From contig CM074698.1 in NCBI GenBank assembly GCA_037367355.1, forward strand, positions 620,001 to 684,000: a stretch of DNA of 64,000 nt. Direction: 5' to 3'. Numbering within the stretch: the stretch's first letter is position 1; the number at the start of each line of letters is the position of its first letter. The notes beneath the pieces are model-generated. The model did not search any database and was not told the origin of the DNA. It saw only the letters and a program-made list of their open reading frames with translations. Positions 31,583 through 42,910 of the stretch are shown here, piece after piece. The stretch is from Neoscytalidium dimidiatum. Its lineage: Eukaryota; Ascomycota; Dothideomycetes; Botryosphaeriales; Botryosphaeriaceae. Made by a program: the position numbers and the translations under genes.

Positions 31583-34500
31583 GAGGCGGCAGTATCATGT
31601 GAGTGATTGCGTACAGTCAGTGAATTGTTCTCCTTTTTTTTACCAGTCGTCGCGTGGAGACGCGCGATGCGTATGTGTGTGTCGTATATTTCGGCGCCTC
31701 TCCTTGGAACACTATTTTTGATTGCTTGCTTTTAACCTTTTTTTTTTTCTGTTTCTCTCCCTTTTTGCGACGTTACTCGGCTGAAGAACCGACGGAGTTG
31801 GTACACTTTTTTTTTTTCTTCCTTTTTCGATTCCCTTGTTTGGATGATGGGTCGCCCGCAAAACCAAAAGAAAAAAGCTCCTGTTCACAGTTACCATGCC
31901 GGTTGATGAATTGTACCTTTTCTTCTCGAAAAACAACGCTTCCGTCGTCTGCGCGAGTCCGCCGTCTACGTCATCCCGTATGCGGCTTCGCGCGATTCGG
32001 TCCGGGCCGAACAACCGCTGGCGTGCTCTTGAAGGCGCGCTCACCGGTGCTCTCTGCTTGCCCTGCAACTGTCAGGCCCGCTCCGTATGCGTGCTCGAGA
32101 ATGATGTCGCTCTGTGCCTTGTGTAGGGTCACTGAATATCATGTGCAAATGCTGTTCAGCGATGCCTGTATACTTTACAATTATACTTAGATGACAGCAG
32201 ATAAAAGTAATTTGCCGTAACCCGCAAGTGATATCAGCGCCACAAGACAGCAGATGACGAGGTAGACCTCGCCCTGGAACTCGCCTGGAACTCGCAGCGC
32301 TGACTTGGGGACCGCGTAGAAAGCGAAATGTGCCAGCCGTTCCCATCAACTTTTTACGGCGTCTGATTACGCGTCAGGCGCCTTACACGCGCATGAGTCC
32401 AGAAGCGAGTCGAGGTGCGTCATGCACTTTCAAATACAAAGCGGTATGCCTCTGCCATGCTCTCTGCCTATCATCTCGCCTTCCGTTCAAGCGCTCGCTT
32501 GTGCGGGCACAGTACTCGGCTGTTTCTTCTATGAACAGTACATGAACTCTTTTGGCAGTACTTGCTTATATTTCGAGTCGCAAATATTCTTGCTCGGACT
32601 CATTATCGTGCTCATTTGCTGCGCGACCTCATTGCTTGAAAGTGGTATGTTCGTTAAATAAGCTTTCTCGTTGGAAGATTTCGGGACTTGAAGGAAACCC
32701 GTCAGAAAAGAGGGGGACCAACGGAAGAGGAGAAGTATCAGGTGTAACTCGCCTCGGTCGAAGTTAGACGGAGTATGTTTGGTACGCGCCAAAGACAGGT
32801 CACCGTCATACACCTTCATAACCGTCGCTACGTGGAGTAAGCCACCGTACGCCCATCACCGGAGAGTCTGACGCATGATGCGCCACTCAAGAATCTGAGA
32901 GTCCGCGTGCAAGTCACGCCCCCGTCTTTGATGTTCCTGTTACCTTGTTCCAGACTCGCCAGCGATGTGGAGACATTCTACAAGCGCAAACGGCCTTCCA
33001 ATCCTGAGGGAACATCCGGCCGCAATTCGAACGCTTATGCACCCACAGACTGACCTGACTTTTTGTCCGGCCCAAGCTGGCACGCCTTTGCTTTCGGCGT
33101 CGTATGTGCTCAGCATCATGCTGAATCAATGCCGAGCAGAAACATGTTGCTGCAGTGATCTGCTCTCTCGGTAGCTCATGATGTGAGTGGAAGGCGGGTA
33201 GCTATTTAACGGCTAGCTGGAGCGCCGTAGTAGCATTGTTCATTGATAGCAGACCCGATTCAGGACAGTGGTAAGTGCTGATCCTCGTTTGGATGCATGA
33301 TAGTGCTGGACAATGATACAGAGAAAATGGCTGAGAGACATAGCCGCATCAGCAAGTAGTCGGCTGTTATTCGGTATTGGCTAAAATGGGGTTATCGTAG
33401 TTCTCGAGTGTCCTATCTCTGTGTTTTTGGGTCATCGATCCGACGCTTCTAAGAAAGGGCCAAACAGTATAGGGTGCAAGAGCTCGTCTTAAGTGAAGAA
33501 AGTGAAGATCCTTTAACTTTCTGTGGCCTTCGTGAGTCTCCCCAAATGCAGTTGATGTGTTCTTGGGTGGTTCAACTTAGTGACCAAGAAAACGTGAATC
33601 TGATCAACATCATTGGTGCTCGAAGCGTAGCTAAATCTGCCAGCAATGGTGGTCAATACTGAATGAGGATAGAGGTGTTGGTGAAACCCTGGTGCTTGCT
33701 CAACACCAGCGGAGTGGAGAGCACACTTTGCTGGTGTAGAGCTTTGCGTCGGGAGCAGGCCCTACCAAGCTGCGTTGGCAAGAAGCCACCAGATTTTCCT
33801 AGAACGCCGATCATATACTGCATGGCGAACAAAGCCATTGTGGTGTAAAGCAGACTGTCTACTGCCGCGTAATATGCTTCTGGGGTCATGCCACACATCA
33901 TCATGTGCCACAGACCGAAGTTTCGACACGCGACTATCGTCATTGTTAAGGATAAAGTATCCATTCGAGCTCCATTGTCCGTGTTGGAACAAACCTCGTA
34001 AGTACTTGTATTCGTTGTATCTGTTCTGTTCCTTCTCTGGTCAGAGAGAGCGGAGGAGCTAAACTACCCAGCGGATCCAGCGGCGCTAGCGCCGCGCTAA
34101 GCGTACCTGCCATAACAGTCCGAACGCTCGACGAAGCATCCCTGGATCTCAGATGAAGTCACAATGGTTACTCTACGCACTTGTTTTCTTGCTCAGCTAG
34201 ACCAAGATTCCATGTTCCGCAACGGTGAGAATGCGTCACTCGAGCCGTCATCTCGTTTTCTTTCTTTGCCATTAATAAGCACCGTCGTGCAATGACGCTG
34301 GCGCGTGATTCTCATCAACAAAGCTAGCATTGTCGCGCAGGACTCTTACTGAAGCTGTCATATTTAAACTACTTCGGAAATTGCCATGAGGAAATATGAA
34401 CCGGCTAGTGAATCGGCGTCTCCCGCGTGTCATGAGCTGTGCAGACACATTCCAGCCCATCTGCTTGCTCACGTGGACCAGTCCCCTCACGGCTCCCTGA

Positions 34501-36638
34501 ATCATTAACAGAGCGGTCAACCCCTCCCTGTCGTGCCAGAAAACCTTCGCACTTGCCCGCTGCCGGGCTTCTCAACAGCAATCTGCGGCCAACTGGAAAC
34601 AAGTGTCGTCGCCTTTTGCCACTTCCCTTCCCTCTTTTAAAACATTCTGGCCCCTGTCCAACTTTTGTCGTTTCTGCGACTCGAAGGCAACTCAAAATCA
34701 ATATTAAGTCGTGTTGCTGCTTATCTTTCTATATCCCACTTGCTGCGTTTGATCCGTTCAAGCTATTGACGTCATACGGATAGAGAGCTGTCTACAATCG
34801 CACAATTGGTCGCGAAGACGGAGGGAAGGGCGATTCAACACGAGCAGATGACGACAAGGTATGATTCCTGCCTACATGCGATCAGCCTTGTTGATGTTCG
34901 CAAAGTGAGGCAGCAAGTGCCTTGGACTGCTGTGAGGGGCTCATACACTTTGGTCACTGCAAAAGGCACGAGCAAAGGGACGTCTACCATTAAGGACAGG
35001 TGATCGAAATGATTCTCTGGAATGAGATATGGGGGAGCAGTGGTGGGGCGGAATCGATGAAGATTTGGGTGCAGATCGGACTAACGACCTAGCCTACTCC
35101 GCGCGTAGCTTCGGTAATTACCCCGACATGCACAGGATTGTACCCCGTGCCAGTTCTGTCGAGATACATATTAATCTTGTACCCTCTGAGCTTTGGGTAA
35201 CTGGATATGTGCATCACCTGCTGCTGCAGCTGTCTCATGCAAGATTGGGAACCCCTCGAGCTGATAGTAAGCTGGCACGTCACTCGCAGGCTTGTTAGTA
35301 ATTGCTCAGGGCCGCCTGGGACAAGTCATCGAGGCTCTTAAAGAAGTACGAAGGTCTTACCGGAGCTTGAAATCCGTGGGATATCTATGACACAGTGGGG
35401 CAGAAAGTACTTTCAATCCCAAAAACATGTTCAGATGGTCTTTGCTCTGCTTCAGTGGGGCTGAGGCCTTGTGAGAGGGTACTTCTCGAATTGGGTGTCG
35501 TATTTCTACGAGAACCTCTAGCATTTCCCCTGCTAGATGTGCTGGCAGCTGAACAATCTCGTGATGAGAAACTGTGTACGGCAAATAATAATGTTTAGAT
35601 CCTAAGAATGGCGTACATTCTGTTGAGTGGAGAATCAGTCGAAGCCCATGAACCAGCGCATATCCTCTTTCTGCTTGCAATATTCATCAGACTGCCAGCA
35701 GCAGGACGTCAGCCACCGAGTGCCTGTAGTGACTCGGAACATGTTTGATAACTTCGACCAGAAACACATTTTGCGCCGCACTGCAACAATGCCGCGTCAT
35801 GTTTTTCCCGGTTTCTTACGCTCTCCGTTCTTGATCCTCACTAGAGTGTTCCAAGACCTCATCTGTGGAGGTGTGCGACAACATGACAAAGAAGGTACAT
35901 CGCGGAAGGACAACACGAACGATCACCACCGCCAAATGCCGAAAGCGCGCGTTGGTGCGTCGTGAAACTTTCCCGCTAAGGCTAGATTTAAACTTCTTCT
36001 TGACCACAACAGCTCCCCAAACCTAAACTCAGCCACCCACCCACGATCCGCTCCGCCATTTTCCAGCCGCCCTACACCTCGGCCTAATTACACGGCCAAG
36101 CTCTCACAGCGTAGACTCTGCCAATTTAACGTTATTTTTGGACGCCATTAGCGCGCTGGACCAATAACGACCACGTTTCTTTCGAATAACGTTGTAGCTA
36201 GTACAGCATACGCAACCCTCTGGCTACAGCGCTTGCACACAGCCAATCCCGAGCATGCTCCCATTTGGGATGCCAGCTGCGAAGGGTGTGGATCGCAACA
36301 TGGGGCGGCCGTCCAGCTCGGGTCAGCGCGCAAGAACACCGAAAACTCAACGTCGTCATCACGGAGCCGGCGGAAGCAAAACGACCCTTTTCTCAGTTTA
36401 GACAATTCGAGGGGGAAAAAAAAAAGCATCAGCCTTGCCGGGCCCCACCACGAGAAAGCAAGACAGCAGACAGGAAGGGCGCATCCGGCATCGTCCGCCG
36501 TCGTGCGTATATAAGGGAGCACGCAACGCGCCTCTACCTCTGTCGCCATCACTACCAGCAACCCAATAAAAAAAAACCACGACAAAAACCCTGATCGCTG
36601 CTCCTTCCACAGCCCAATCCTCTTCCATACCCACCACC
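31583..36638. other. Long gene-poor region
   Basis: About 5 kb without a supportable gene. 31583-32200 is peroxiredoxin 3' sequence with T-rich runs. 32200-36100 is A+T-richer, with frames up to about 115 codons that show no family resemblance. A minus-strand 103-codon frame at 33653-33964 is hydrophobic and remotely reminiscent of a membrane-protein helix, but too weak to call. The last 150 bp form the promoter of the downstream secreted-protein gene. Confidence 0.55.
36505..36638 (+). promoter_or_regulatory. TATA-type promoter and leader of the cysteine-rich secreted protein
   Basis: TATATAAG lies near 36507, about 130 bp before the ATG. A pyrimidine-rich, C/A-rich leader with CACC directly before the ATG follows. 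A strong TATA box suggests regulated rather than constitutive expression (inference). Confidence 0.6.
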
Positions 36639-37198
36639 ATGCGCTTCACCACCCTCCTCCTCACCCTCGCCACCACGGCCCTGGCCGCCGCCGCCGCCGC
36701 CGCCGCAGCCGACAACCAGCCCGCCGGCCGCGACGCCTTCCGCGCGTCCCTCAAGCGCTCCGCGCAGTGGGATAACAACAACAACAACCCATGGGGCGGC
36801 CACGGCGGCGGCAGCGTGTGGGCGTCCGGCACGTGCGACGCGGACAACGACTGCCCGCGCCTGTGCCGCCACGACTACGGCGACCAGTTCTCGGACGAAG
36901 GGACGAAGTGCTGCTTCAACAAGTGCGCGTGCGCCGGGGGCTGCGAGGGCAACGGGGGTAAGTATTTCCCTCCGTATTTGCGAAGACGAGAAGGGGAAAA
37001 AGGTTGTCCGTGCAGCGATCAGGGAGGGGCTGATTGCGGTTTGCAGGCAAGAACGAGTGCGATGCGGACAACGATTGTCCCAGGGTTTGCCGCGACTCGT
37101 ACGGCATCGATGTCGATTCCAAGCATAGCAAGTGCTGCTCCGGTGGGTGCAACTGCTATGGGACCAGCTGCGGCGGTGGCTGGGGCGGGTGGAACTGA
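36639..37198 (+). CDS. Small secreted cysteine-rich protein with two eight-cysteine modules
   Basis: 156 residues. Exons 36639-36957 and 37047-37198. Seen: a signal peptide (about 1-23, MRFTTLLLTLATTALA then poly-Ala), a short propeptide ending in a Kex2-like Lys-Arg at 39-40, an Asn/Gly-rich linker, then two homologous modules. Module 1 has Cys 66, 72, 76, 91, 92, 96, 98 and 102; module 2 has Cys 111, 117, 121, 136, 137, 141, 143 and 148. Both follow C-x5-C-x3-C-x14-CC-x3-C-x-C-x3/4-C and share CDADNDCPR and a following CR..YG. The intron falls exactly between the modules. I do not recognise the family. Size, secretion and cysteine count fit a candidate apoplastic effector, antimicrobial or surface protein; that is inference. 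Confidence 0.85.
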
Positions 37199-40100
37199 AG
37201 GTGAGCTGCGCTGCGTGATCGGGGGTCGTGGAGCGTTGCTGACGAGATAAAGGACTGAGTGAGTCGAGTGGCTTCTCTGTGATGGCCGGGATGCTCAGTC
37301 TGTGAGAGGGGCTGGGAGGCCGGCTGTCGGCGAGGTCGAACAGTAACCCTCTGAGGCATGGGGTTTGCATTCGATTAGGCCATACTTCTGAAGAGTTTGA
37401 GTCATTCAGCATTTTGGAATTAACTATTATTAGAGCATATAATGCATTAATTGGTGATGTAGAGAGAGAGACTCCGCTGTGATTGAAAAGTGTGTTGGGC
37501 TCCTAGATATTTCAGGACTTATAGTGCAGGCCATGCCACCAGTCAAGATGACACAGCATGCACTCAAGGGTGCTTCCTCAGAAGACACGATTTGTAAATA
37601 TGCCGAGCGTATTAGGTAGATTTGGGAGCTTTTTATAACTTCATGCTCTACAACTACACGGGAGTCTAACCAATATAAAGTGAAAGCTTGCCGCATTAGT
37701 TGCAAGCGCTCTGTCCATGATCATTTCATGTAATTCCGTCGTCTTCCGCAACATATAGAAGCATTCGGAGACCTAATACTACCCAGAACGAATTCATGGT
37801 CCACTCTCTTAAGCGGAGCGTGGCCAATTCAACTCCGGGCCACAACTACGTTATCTGCCTGTATTTTTTTTTTTTTGGCGGGAACATGATCTACAAATGC
37901 GCACACTTTGGATACACCACTTCTACTGAACCGCAAGCCCTTTGCATTCTAGCCTGGATTTTGGACACACGGTCCTCTGAGCTCACGGGCGCAGCTTCAG
38001 CGTCACAACTTTCTGCGTCACAGCAGCGGCATGTAGTGCTGACACGGCGATTACGTATTGTGCTAAGAGCCTATCTTTTTGGGTAGTAGGCTAGCTTCCC
38101 AAGCGACGCGTGATCCGTCTACCCCGAAGAAGTGAGAACGGAGACAGTCTCGGGAAGCTGGAGGAGAGATCTCGTTTCAGAGGAGTAAAAAGTCATAGTC
38201 CGACCTGCCGCAAGCCCTGCCCCATATCTCCTGACAGGATACAAGACGAGTGCTAACACTGAGGCACGTGAGTTGAGACTGGCCACCACCCTTCCGCGGT
38301 GCAAGTGATTGGAAGAGTGTACGCGTAATCCAAATCATTGCTCATTACTATAACCTCTCGGCTGCCCCACTGGAGAAAAAAGAATTCTATTTGCTAAATA
38401 ATGAAGTTGAGACCTTCATTCAACTGACACGGTGACAACACCTTCCGCGGAGATTCGAATGCCATGAGTTTGCCCAAAGTCAGAATCAAGCTGGCGCTCA
38501 GCAACAATGAGAGATGATGGCCAGCCGAAACTTTTCGAAATAGGAGTATACTTTACACCGCATGTTGAAGCATGGCCATGCCGCTAGTCAATCCGGGTGA
38601 TTGTGTGATATTTTTGCGTTCGGAGTCGCAAGTGGCGGTTCTGTGAAACATGAACAGGGTGGAAAGATGCTGTCATAGCAAAGATTGATAGCCACTAATT
38701 TTTAAGAGAGTTTAAATGGAAATGTTCGATTGAGGCTTGCATAATAACATGGCATCTTTGTTTTGAACGGAGCTATGTGCACTTGATCGTTACTGCCCAT
38801 GACTAAGGAGTCAGTACGCAGAGTGGCCGCTGACTCGACAACTTTCAATTCAGATGCTTCGAAACTAAGTAGATATTCCAAGCGGGGTCTGGTCATAACG
38901 CAATCCACATTGTGTTTATTGATTGTGGGAAAGCAGGATTTCTCAATCATAATTAACGAAGCGCATCTCTGTCAGCGAAGGACTGGACTGTGTGGAAGGC
39001 TCCGTGCGTGTTTCTTCTTACCTAAAGGTCAGAAATTTGAATTGACCAGCCATGAAGGCAAAAAATAAAAAATGAAAATAGAATAAAACGGAGTTCTCTG
39101 CGGTTATCAAGTATTTTATTAGAAAAATAGACAGTGTGTGTATCGTGAGCTATGGAGGTATGTAACTTTCTATCTTACATGATTTGCGAGAATATAGTAG
39201 TATACTGCTATGTTTCAGCCTACTGACTACGTAGCCAGTAGGCTCCATGCGCAAAACCTCTTCCATGACCCTGCAGATCGTCTAAACGATACGCCAATTT
39301 CTTTTCCTCTAGCAGGAACTGTTCATCACCTATCAAAAGTAGTAAACATTAGAGTGCTTTCTTCTAGAACTGGGATTCAGTACACTCTGATCACATTATG
39401 TGAATTGCGCCCCACGTGAGGGACAACGAAATTCTCGAAGGCGTTTGCAAAAACAAGGTGGGAGAAAGGTTTCGAGACATTAAGCATAACTCCTTACAAG
39501 CTCTATCGCCAAAGCTTGTTGTTTAGCCCTCTAAGTTTTTCAATTTCTTCAATTTAGCATAGAATCGGATCCAGACGAGAGGTTTAACGAATAGAGGGTA
39601 CAAAATTCTTATTTGCAGCTGTATTTCAGTAAGATCGCACACTAATGCCTACTACTGGATTCTTCATCACTCTGGCCCTGTAGCCCCTTCAAGAAGAAGG
39701 ACTCTACTATAAGAAAGCGATGTTACTCCGGAGCATTATTAGTGCCTATTTAAAATGTTCTTCTTATAAGTGCTCGTCCACAATCGACAAGTGCTGTACT
39801 GGCGTAAACGCTGTAATCCGCCCTCCCCTAAACGGATCGAACCGCAAAATCCAGTTGGGCTATCATATCGCACCGGAATATCTGCCTTTGATCCTTATGA
39901 ATTTTATTGGCGTTGTATCTAAAGGCATCTAGTATAGCCCACGTCATTCGCGGCTCACGCACGCGCTAATATCGAGGAAGCTCACACAGTTGCACGCACG
40001 CAGCTGAGCATAGTACTTGGGATATCATTTCTTTCCTATGATATCCACGTGTGTGCCCTTTCATATTTCACACGATGTTCAAGCGGGGCGCCTTGAAAGT

Positions 40101-40598
40101 CTTGGGTTACGTCGATGCACTCGGTGCACCAGGCGGCAGACATTTTTGCAGTGAAATCATGCATCACTTGCATGACGCGTAGTATCCTCTTCGAAGTATT
40201 GGCGGCTTAGTAGTTGGTGCTGTGATGAGCACGATTGGTAGCATATGCTAATGATTGTACTGATCACTCCTGTCAAGCGACGCAGGGCGGCTAGTTTTCA
40301 CGACCTGATGTTTGTAGGTCGGAACCGGATCGAGAAAGTTTGCGAACCGGCTCCTGAGGATGAAGTTAAGCCTCATTACCTCTGCAAACAAAAGCTGAAG
40401 AGAGCGGGAATCCTTTGTTTAAGTAAGATTCTTACTACCGTCTGAACAGTAGCGCGAGACCATAAGCAGCTATCTCTTTGGTGCATCCGTCCGCCCATGT
40501 TACGAGCAAGAAAGCAGCCATGCAAACAGCAAAACCCTGTCCGAATCTCCGCACATCTCAGCAAACCCCCTTATCCTCTCCGCCACCACCCTCTCCCC
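37199..40598. other. Long A+T-rich gene-poor region
   Basis: 3.4 kb. Frames are all under 100 codons and unrecognisable. There is a short T run near 37866. The stretch 38300-40450 is distinctly A+T-richer than the genes on either side. No transposon ends or tRNA could be identified by eye. Confidence 0.55.
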
Positions 40599-41702
40599 CT
40601 ACATATCCTCCATCATCGCAAAGCTCTCCCTCAAATTCCGCACCTGCACCCTCCTAGCCTTCCTCTCCCCATCCTCCAACTCCTCCACCGCCTCCATCTC
40701 CTCCTTCGCCCCGTCCTCAACCATCCGCCTCAGCGCATCCAATTCCTCCTCACCGAGCGTCCTCCCCTCCACAACCCCATCCGCCTTCCCACCCACCATC
40801 CCCCGCACCACCCCCTTCCCGAACACGCTCTCCCCCAGCAGCCGGATCTCCGCGACCACCTGCCCCCACTCCTCACCCAGCACGCGCAGCCTCTCCTCCT
40901 CGCGCACGACCACGGCGGCGAAGCCGTCCATGCTGGCGCCCAGCGTCGAGCCGTCCTGCTCGACGAGGGCACCATCGCTGTCGTCCTCGCCGCGGCGGAC
41001 CAGTACGTGCTCTCCCAGCGGCGCCGTCATGCTTGCCACCAGCGCGTTGTGCGACGCCTGCAGCTCGGCGGCGGTGGGGACGCGGGTGGACGGCGAGGAC
41101 GGGCGGTCGTCGGCGCCGCCGTCGGGCTCGGAGAGGTCGGGCGTCGAGGCGCTGGAGGTGCTGGTTCCCGGGTGGTCGGTGCGGCGGGGTGCGGGCCCGT
41201 TGGTCGTGGTGAGGCGGGTGAGGAGGGCGCGGCGGGTGGCGCTGAGGGCGGTCTGCGCGCGGTCGATGAGGGTGGTGCGGTAGGCGGTGGATGTGTCTGT
41301 GAGGTTGGCTGGGTGAGCTCGGGGGGAGTGGGGGTTTGGGGTGAGGAGGGGGAGGGAGGAGGATGGGGAGAGAAAGTGTGAGAAAGATGAGTATTGGGAG
41401 GATGATGAGTGCTCACCGTTGAAGAGGTTGGAGAGCGGGTGTTCTAGGCGTTTTTGGCGCTTCATCTCGTGGTCCCGGAGGGTTGAGTAGCTGTGGCGGC
41501 GTGATTTTGCCTTTACGACTCCGTGAGGTTTGGACGTGAGAGAGTATTTGGTGACTGGAGCAGCTTTGGTGCGTGAAGATTTAGAGTGCTGTGCGTGATT
41601 CTTGAACATTTTCGACATGTGAACGAAGGCCTTCGGCTTCGAGGAACGAGTGTGGGGACGGGCAGGAGCATTGCTCCGAGAGAACATGCTACGCGGAGCC
41701 AT
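40599..41702 (-). CDS. Hypothetical protein, basic N-terminus and acidic helical C-terminus
   Basis: Not recognised. Two exons on the minus strand, 41417-41702 and 40599-41296. The 120-nt intron has donor GTGAGC and acceptor CACAG, and the splice joins NLFN to DTSTAYRTTLIDRAQ in frame. 327 residues. Residues 1-90 are strongly basic (Arg, Lys, His, Ser), possibly nuclear or nucleic-acid-binding. 96-125 form a probable helix (LIDRAQTALSATRRALLTRL). 126-170 are Ser/Thr/Pro/Asp-rich and disordered. About 205-325 are mostly helical with many charged residues (REEERLRVLGEEWGQ, EEMEAVEELEDGERKARRV), likely coiled coil. The start at 41702 is preferred over one 50 codons upstream because the upstream part is low-complexity. 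Without the intron the frame also stays open, so splicing is probable, not proven. Confidence 0.7.
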   Translation of the reverse strand: MAPRSMFSRSNAPARPHTRSSKPKAFVHMSKMFKNHAQHSKSSRTKAAPVTKYSLTSKPHGVVKAKSRRHSYSTLRDHEMKRQKRLEHPLSNLFNGEHSSSSQYSSFSHFLSPSSSLPLLTPNPHSPRAHPANLTDTSTAYRTTLIDRAQTALSATRRALLTRLTTTNGPAPRRTDHPGTSTSSASTPDLSEPDGGADDRPSSPSTRVPTAAELQASHNALVASMTAPLGEHVLVRRGEDDSDGALVEQDGSTLGASMDGFAAVVVREEERLRVLGEEWGQVVAEIRLLGESVFGKGVVRGMVGGKADGVVEGRTLGEEELDALRRMVEDGAKEEMEAVEELEDGERKARRVQVRNLRESFAMMEDM

Positions 41703-41971
41703 TGGCTGTGGTACGGGTGAAAAAAGTGTGAGTTGAGGTGCGAACGAGTGAGTCGAGTGAGGTGTGGGGAAGTGGTGTAACGGCATCAAACGGAAAGTGG
41801 CGATACGAGGCAAGATGGGTAACGAAAGTGAGAGGGGAGAACCACAAGACAAGAAATTGGCAGCCGCGTCATAACTACGCGTGCGCTAAAGTTACAGCAG
41901 AAAATTAGGTATAGGAACAGCCCATGGTCAGAGTACAAGCTCTACACTCGTTCAATGCTTGCAAGCTTCTA

Positions 41972-42588
41972 CTAAGGCTTGCCCTCCTCCTCAGCCGGCA
42001 CCAGCACGCCCTTCTCCTCCAGCATCTTCGCCAACGAGCCGTCCTGGTGCATCGACATGAGGATGTCGCAGCCGCCCACAAACTCCTTGTCCACGTAAAG
42101 CTGCGGGATGGTGGGCCACTCCGAGTATTCCTTGATACCTGCACCGCCGTCAGCACTTCCAATCCGCTGTATTCGTCGTCTCCACCTAGTTTATGATCGC
42201 TAGACTGAGCTAAGCATGTTTACGCACCTTGCCTTAGCTCGTTATCCTCCAACACGTTGAACGCTGTGAACTTGTTCGGATCCACGCCCTGCATGCCGAG
42301 GATCTGGATGCTGGCCCGCGAGTATCCGCACTGGGGCATCTCAGGCGTGCCCTTCATGAACAACACAACCGGTGCCGAGGAAACGGCCTTCTCTATCGCA
42401 GCGCGAGTCTCGTCGGAAAGCAAGCGGACCTGGAGGGGCGAGAAGCGGGAATGGGCGAGCGGGTTGGCGAGCGTCCGCGACGGACGAGCCGCGGCGCGGA
42501 AAGCCTGATGGTCAATTGTCAGCAAGGCGAAGACAGACGCAGGAGTTAGAGGACGCACGCTCGAGAAGGCGGTCCGCGAGAAAATCAT
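41972..42588 (-). CDS. GRX5: Mitochondrial monothiol glutaredoxin Grx5
   Basis: Monothiol glutaredoxin that transfers Fe-S clusters from the ISC scaffold to acceptor proteins in mitochondria. Exons on the minus strand: 42559-42588, 42228-42504 and 41972-42138, 157 residues. Seen: an Arg/Ala/Ser presequence (about 1-38), [13 protein letters not shown], the active site CGYS (about 69-72; the family consensus is CGFS), then after the last intron [19 protein letters not shown], which holds the glutathione-binding WPTxPQ and GGCD elements. The first intron (42505-42558, 54 nt, donor GTGCGT, CTGAC branch site) has no stop and is a multiple of three, so retention would simply add 18 residues to the presequence. 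It is divergent from the PPCDC gene, with 322 bp between start codons. Confidence 0.93.
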
Positions 42589-42910
42589 TGCGGACGGCGA
42601 ATGCGTAGGATGTTGTGGTTGTGGAGGTTTTGCGGTGGAGATGGAGGATCGTGGTGACCGGGGCACGACGCGCACGAGACAGAAAGTTCGCCGCAGCTCG
42701 CCCGCAATCATGACATCGCCATCCGTCGCCATCGCGCGCGCGCCGCCCGGCTGACATGTAGCGCGTCTTTGACTCGACCGCAACCACGCGATTACTCACA
42801 CCCCCCAAACACCACCAGGAATCATGCAATCGCTCTCCCGCTGACGCCCACAGCTCTCCAACCCACCTCTCCAGCCCCTCCACTCCTTCAGACCCGCGAC
42901 CAAAAGAAAA
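42589..42910. promoter_or_regulatory. Shared divergent promoter, GRX5 / PPCDC
   Basis: 322 bp between start codons, with G+C-rich parts and CA/CT-rich leader sequence close to the PPCDC ATG. No TATA box. The function is inferred from position. Confidence 0.5.

Noticed and set aside
33653..33964. Hydrophobic 103-codon minus-strand frame that vaguely recalls a rhodopsin-type membrane segment
   Set aside because: Only one or two possible helices, no conserved RLFAR, CxPxxxxW or similar motifs, and no exons on either side.
39815..39870. Possible tRNA B-box-like sequence (GGTTCGATCC on the minus strand)
   Set aside because: No matching T-stem, anticodon arm or acceptor stem could be folded around it. 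No other tRNA candidate was found by eye.
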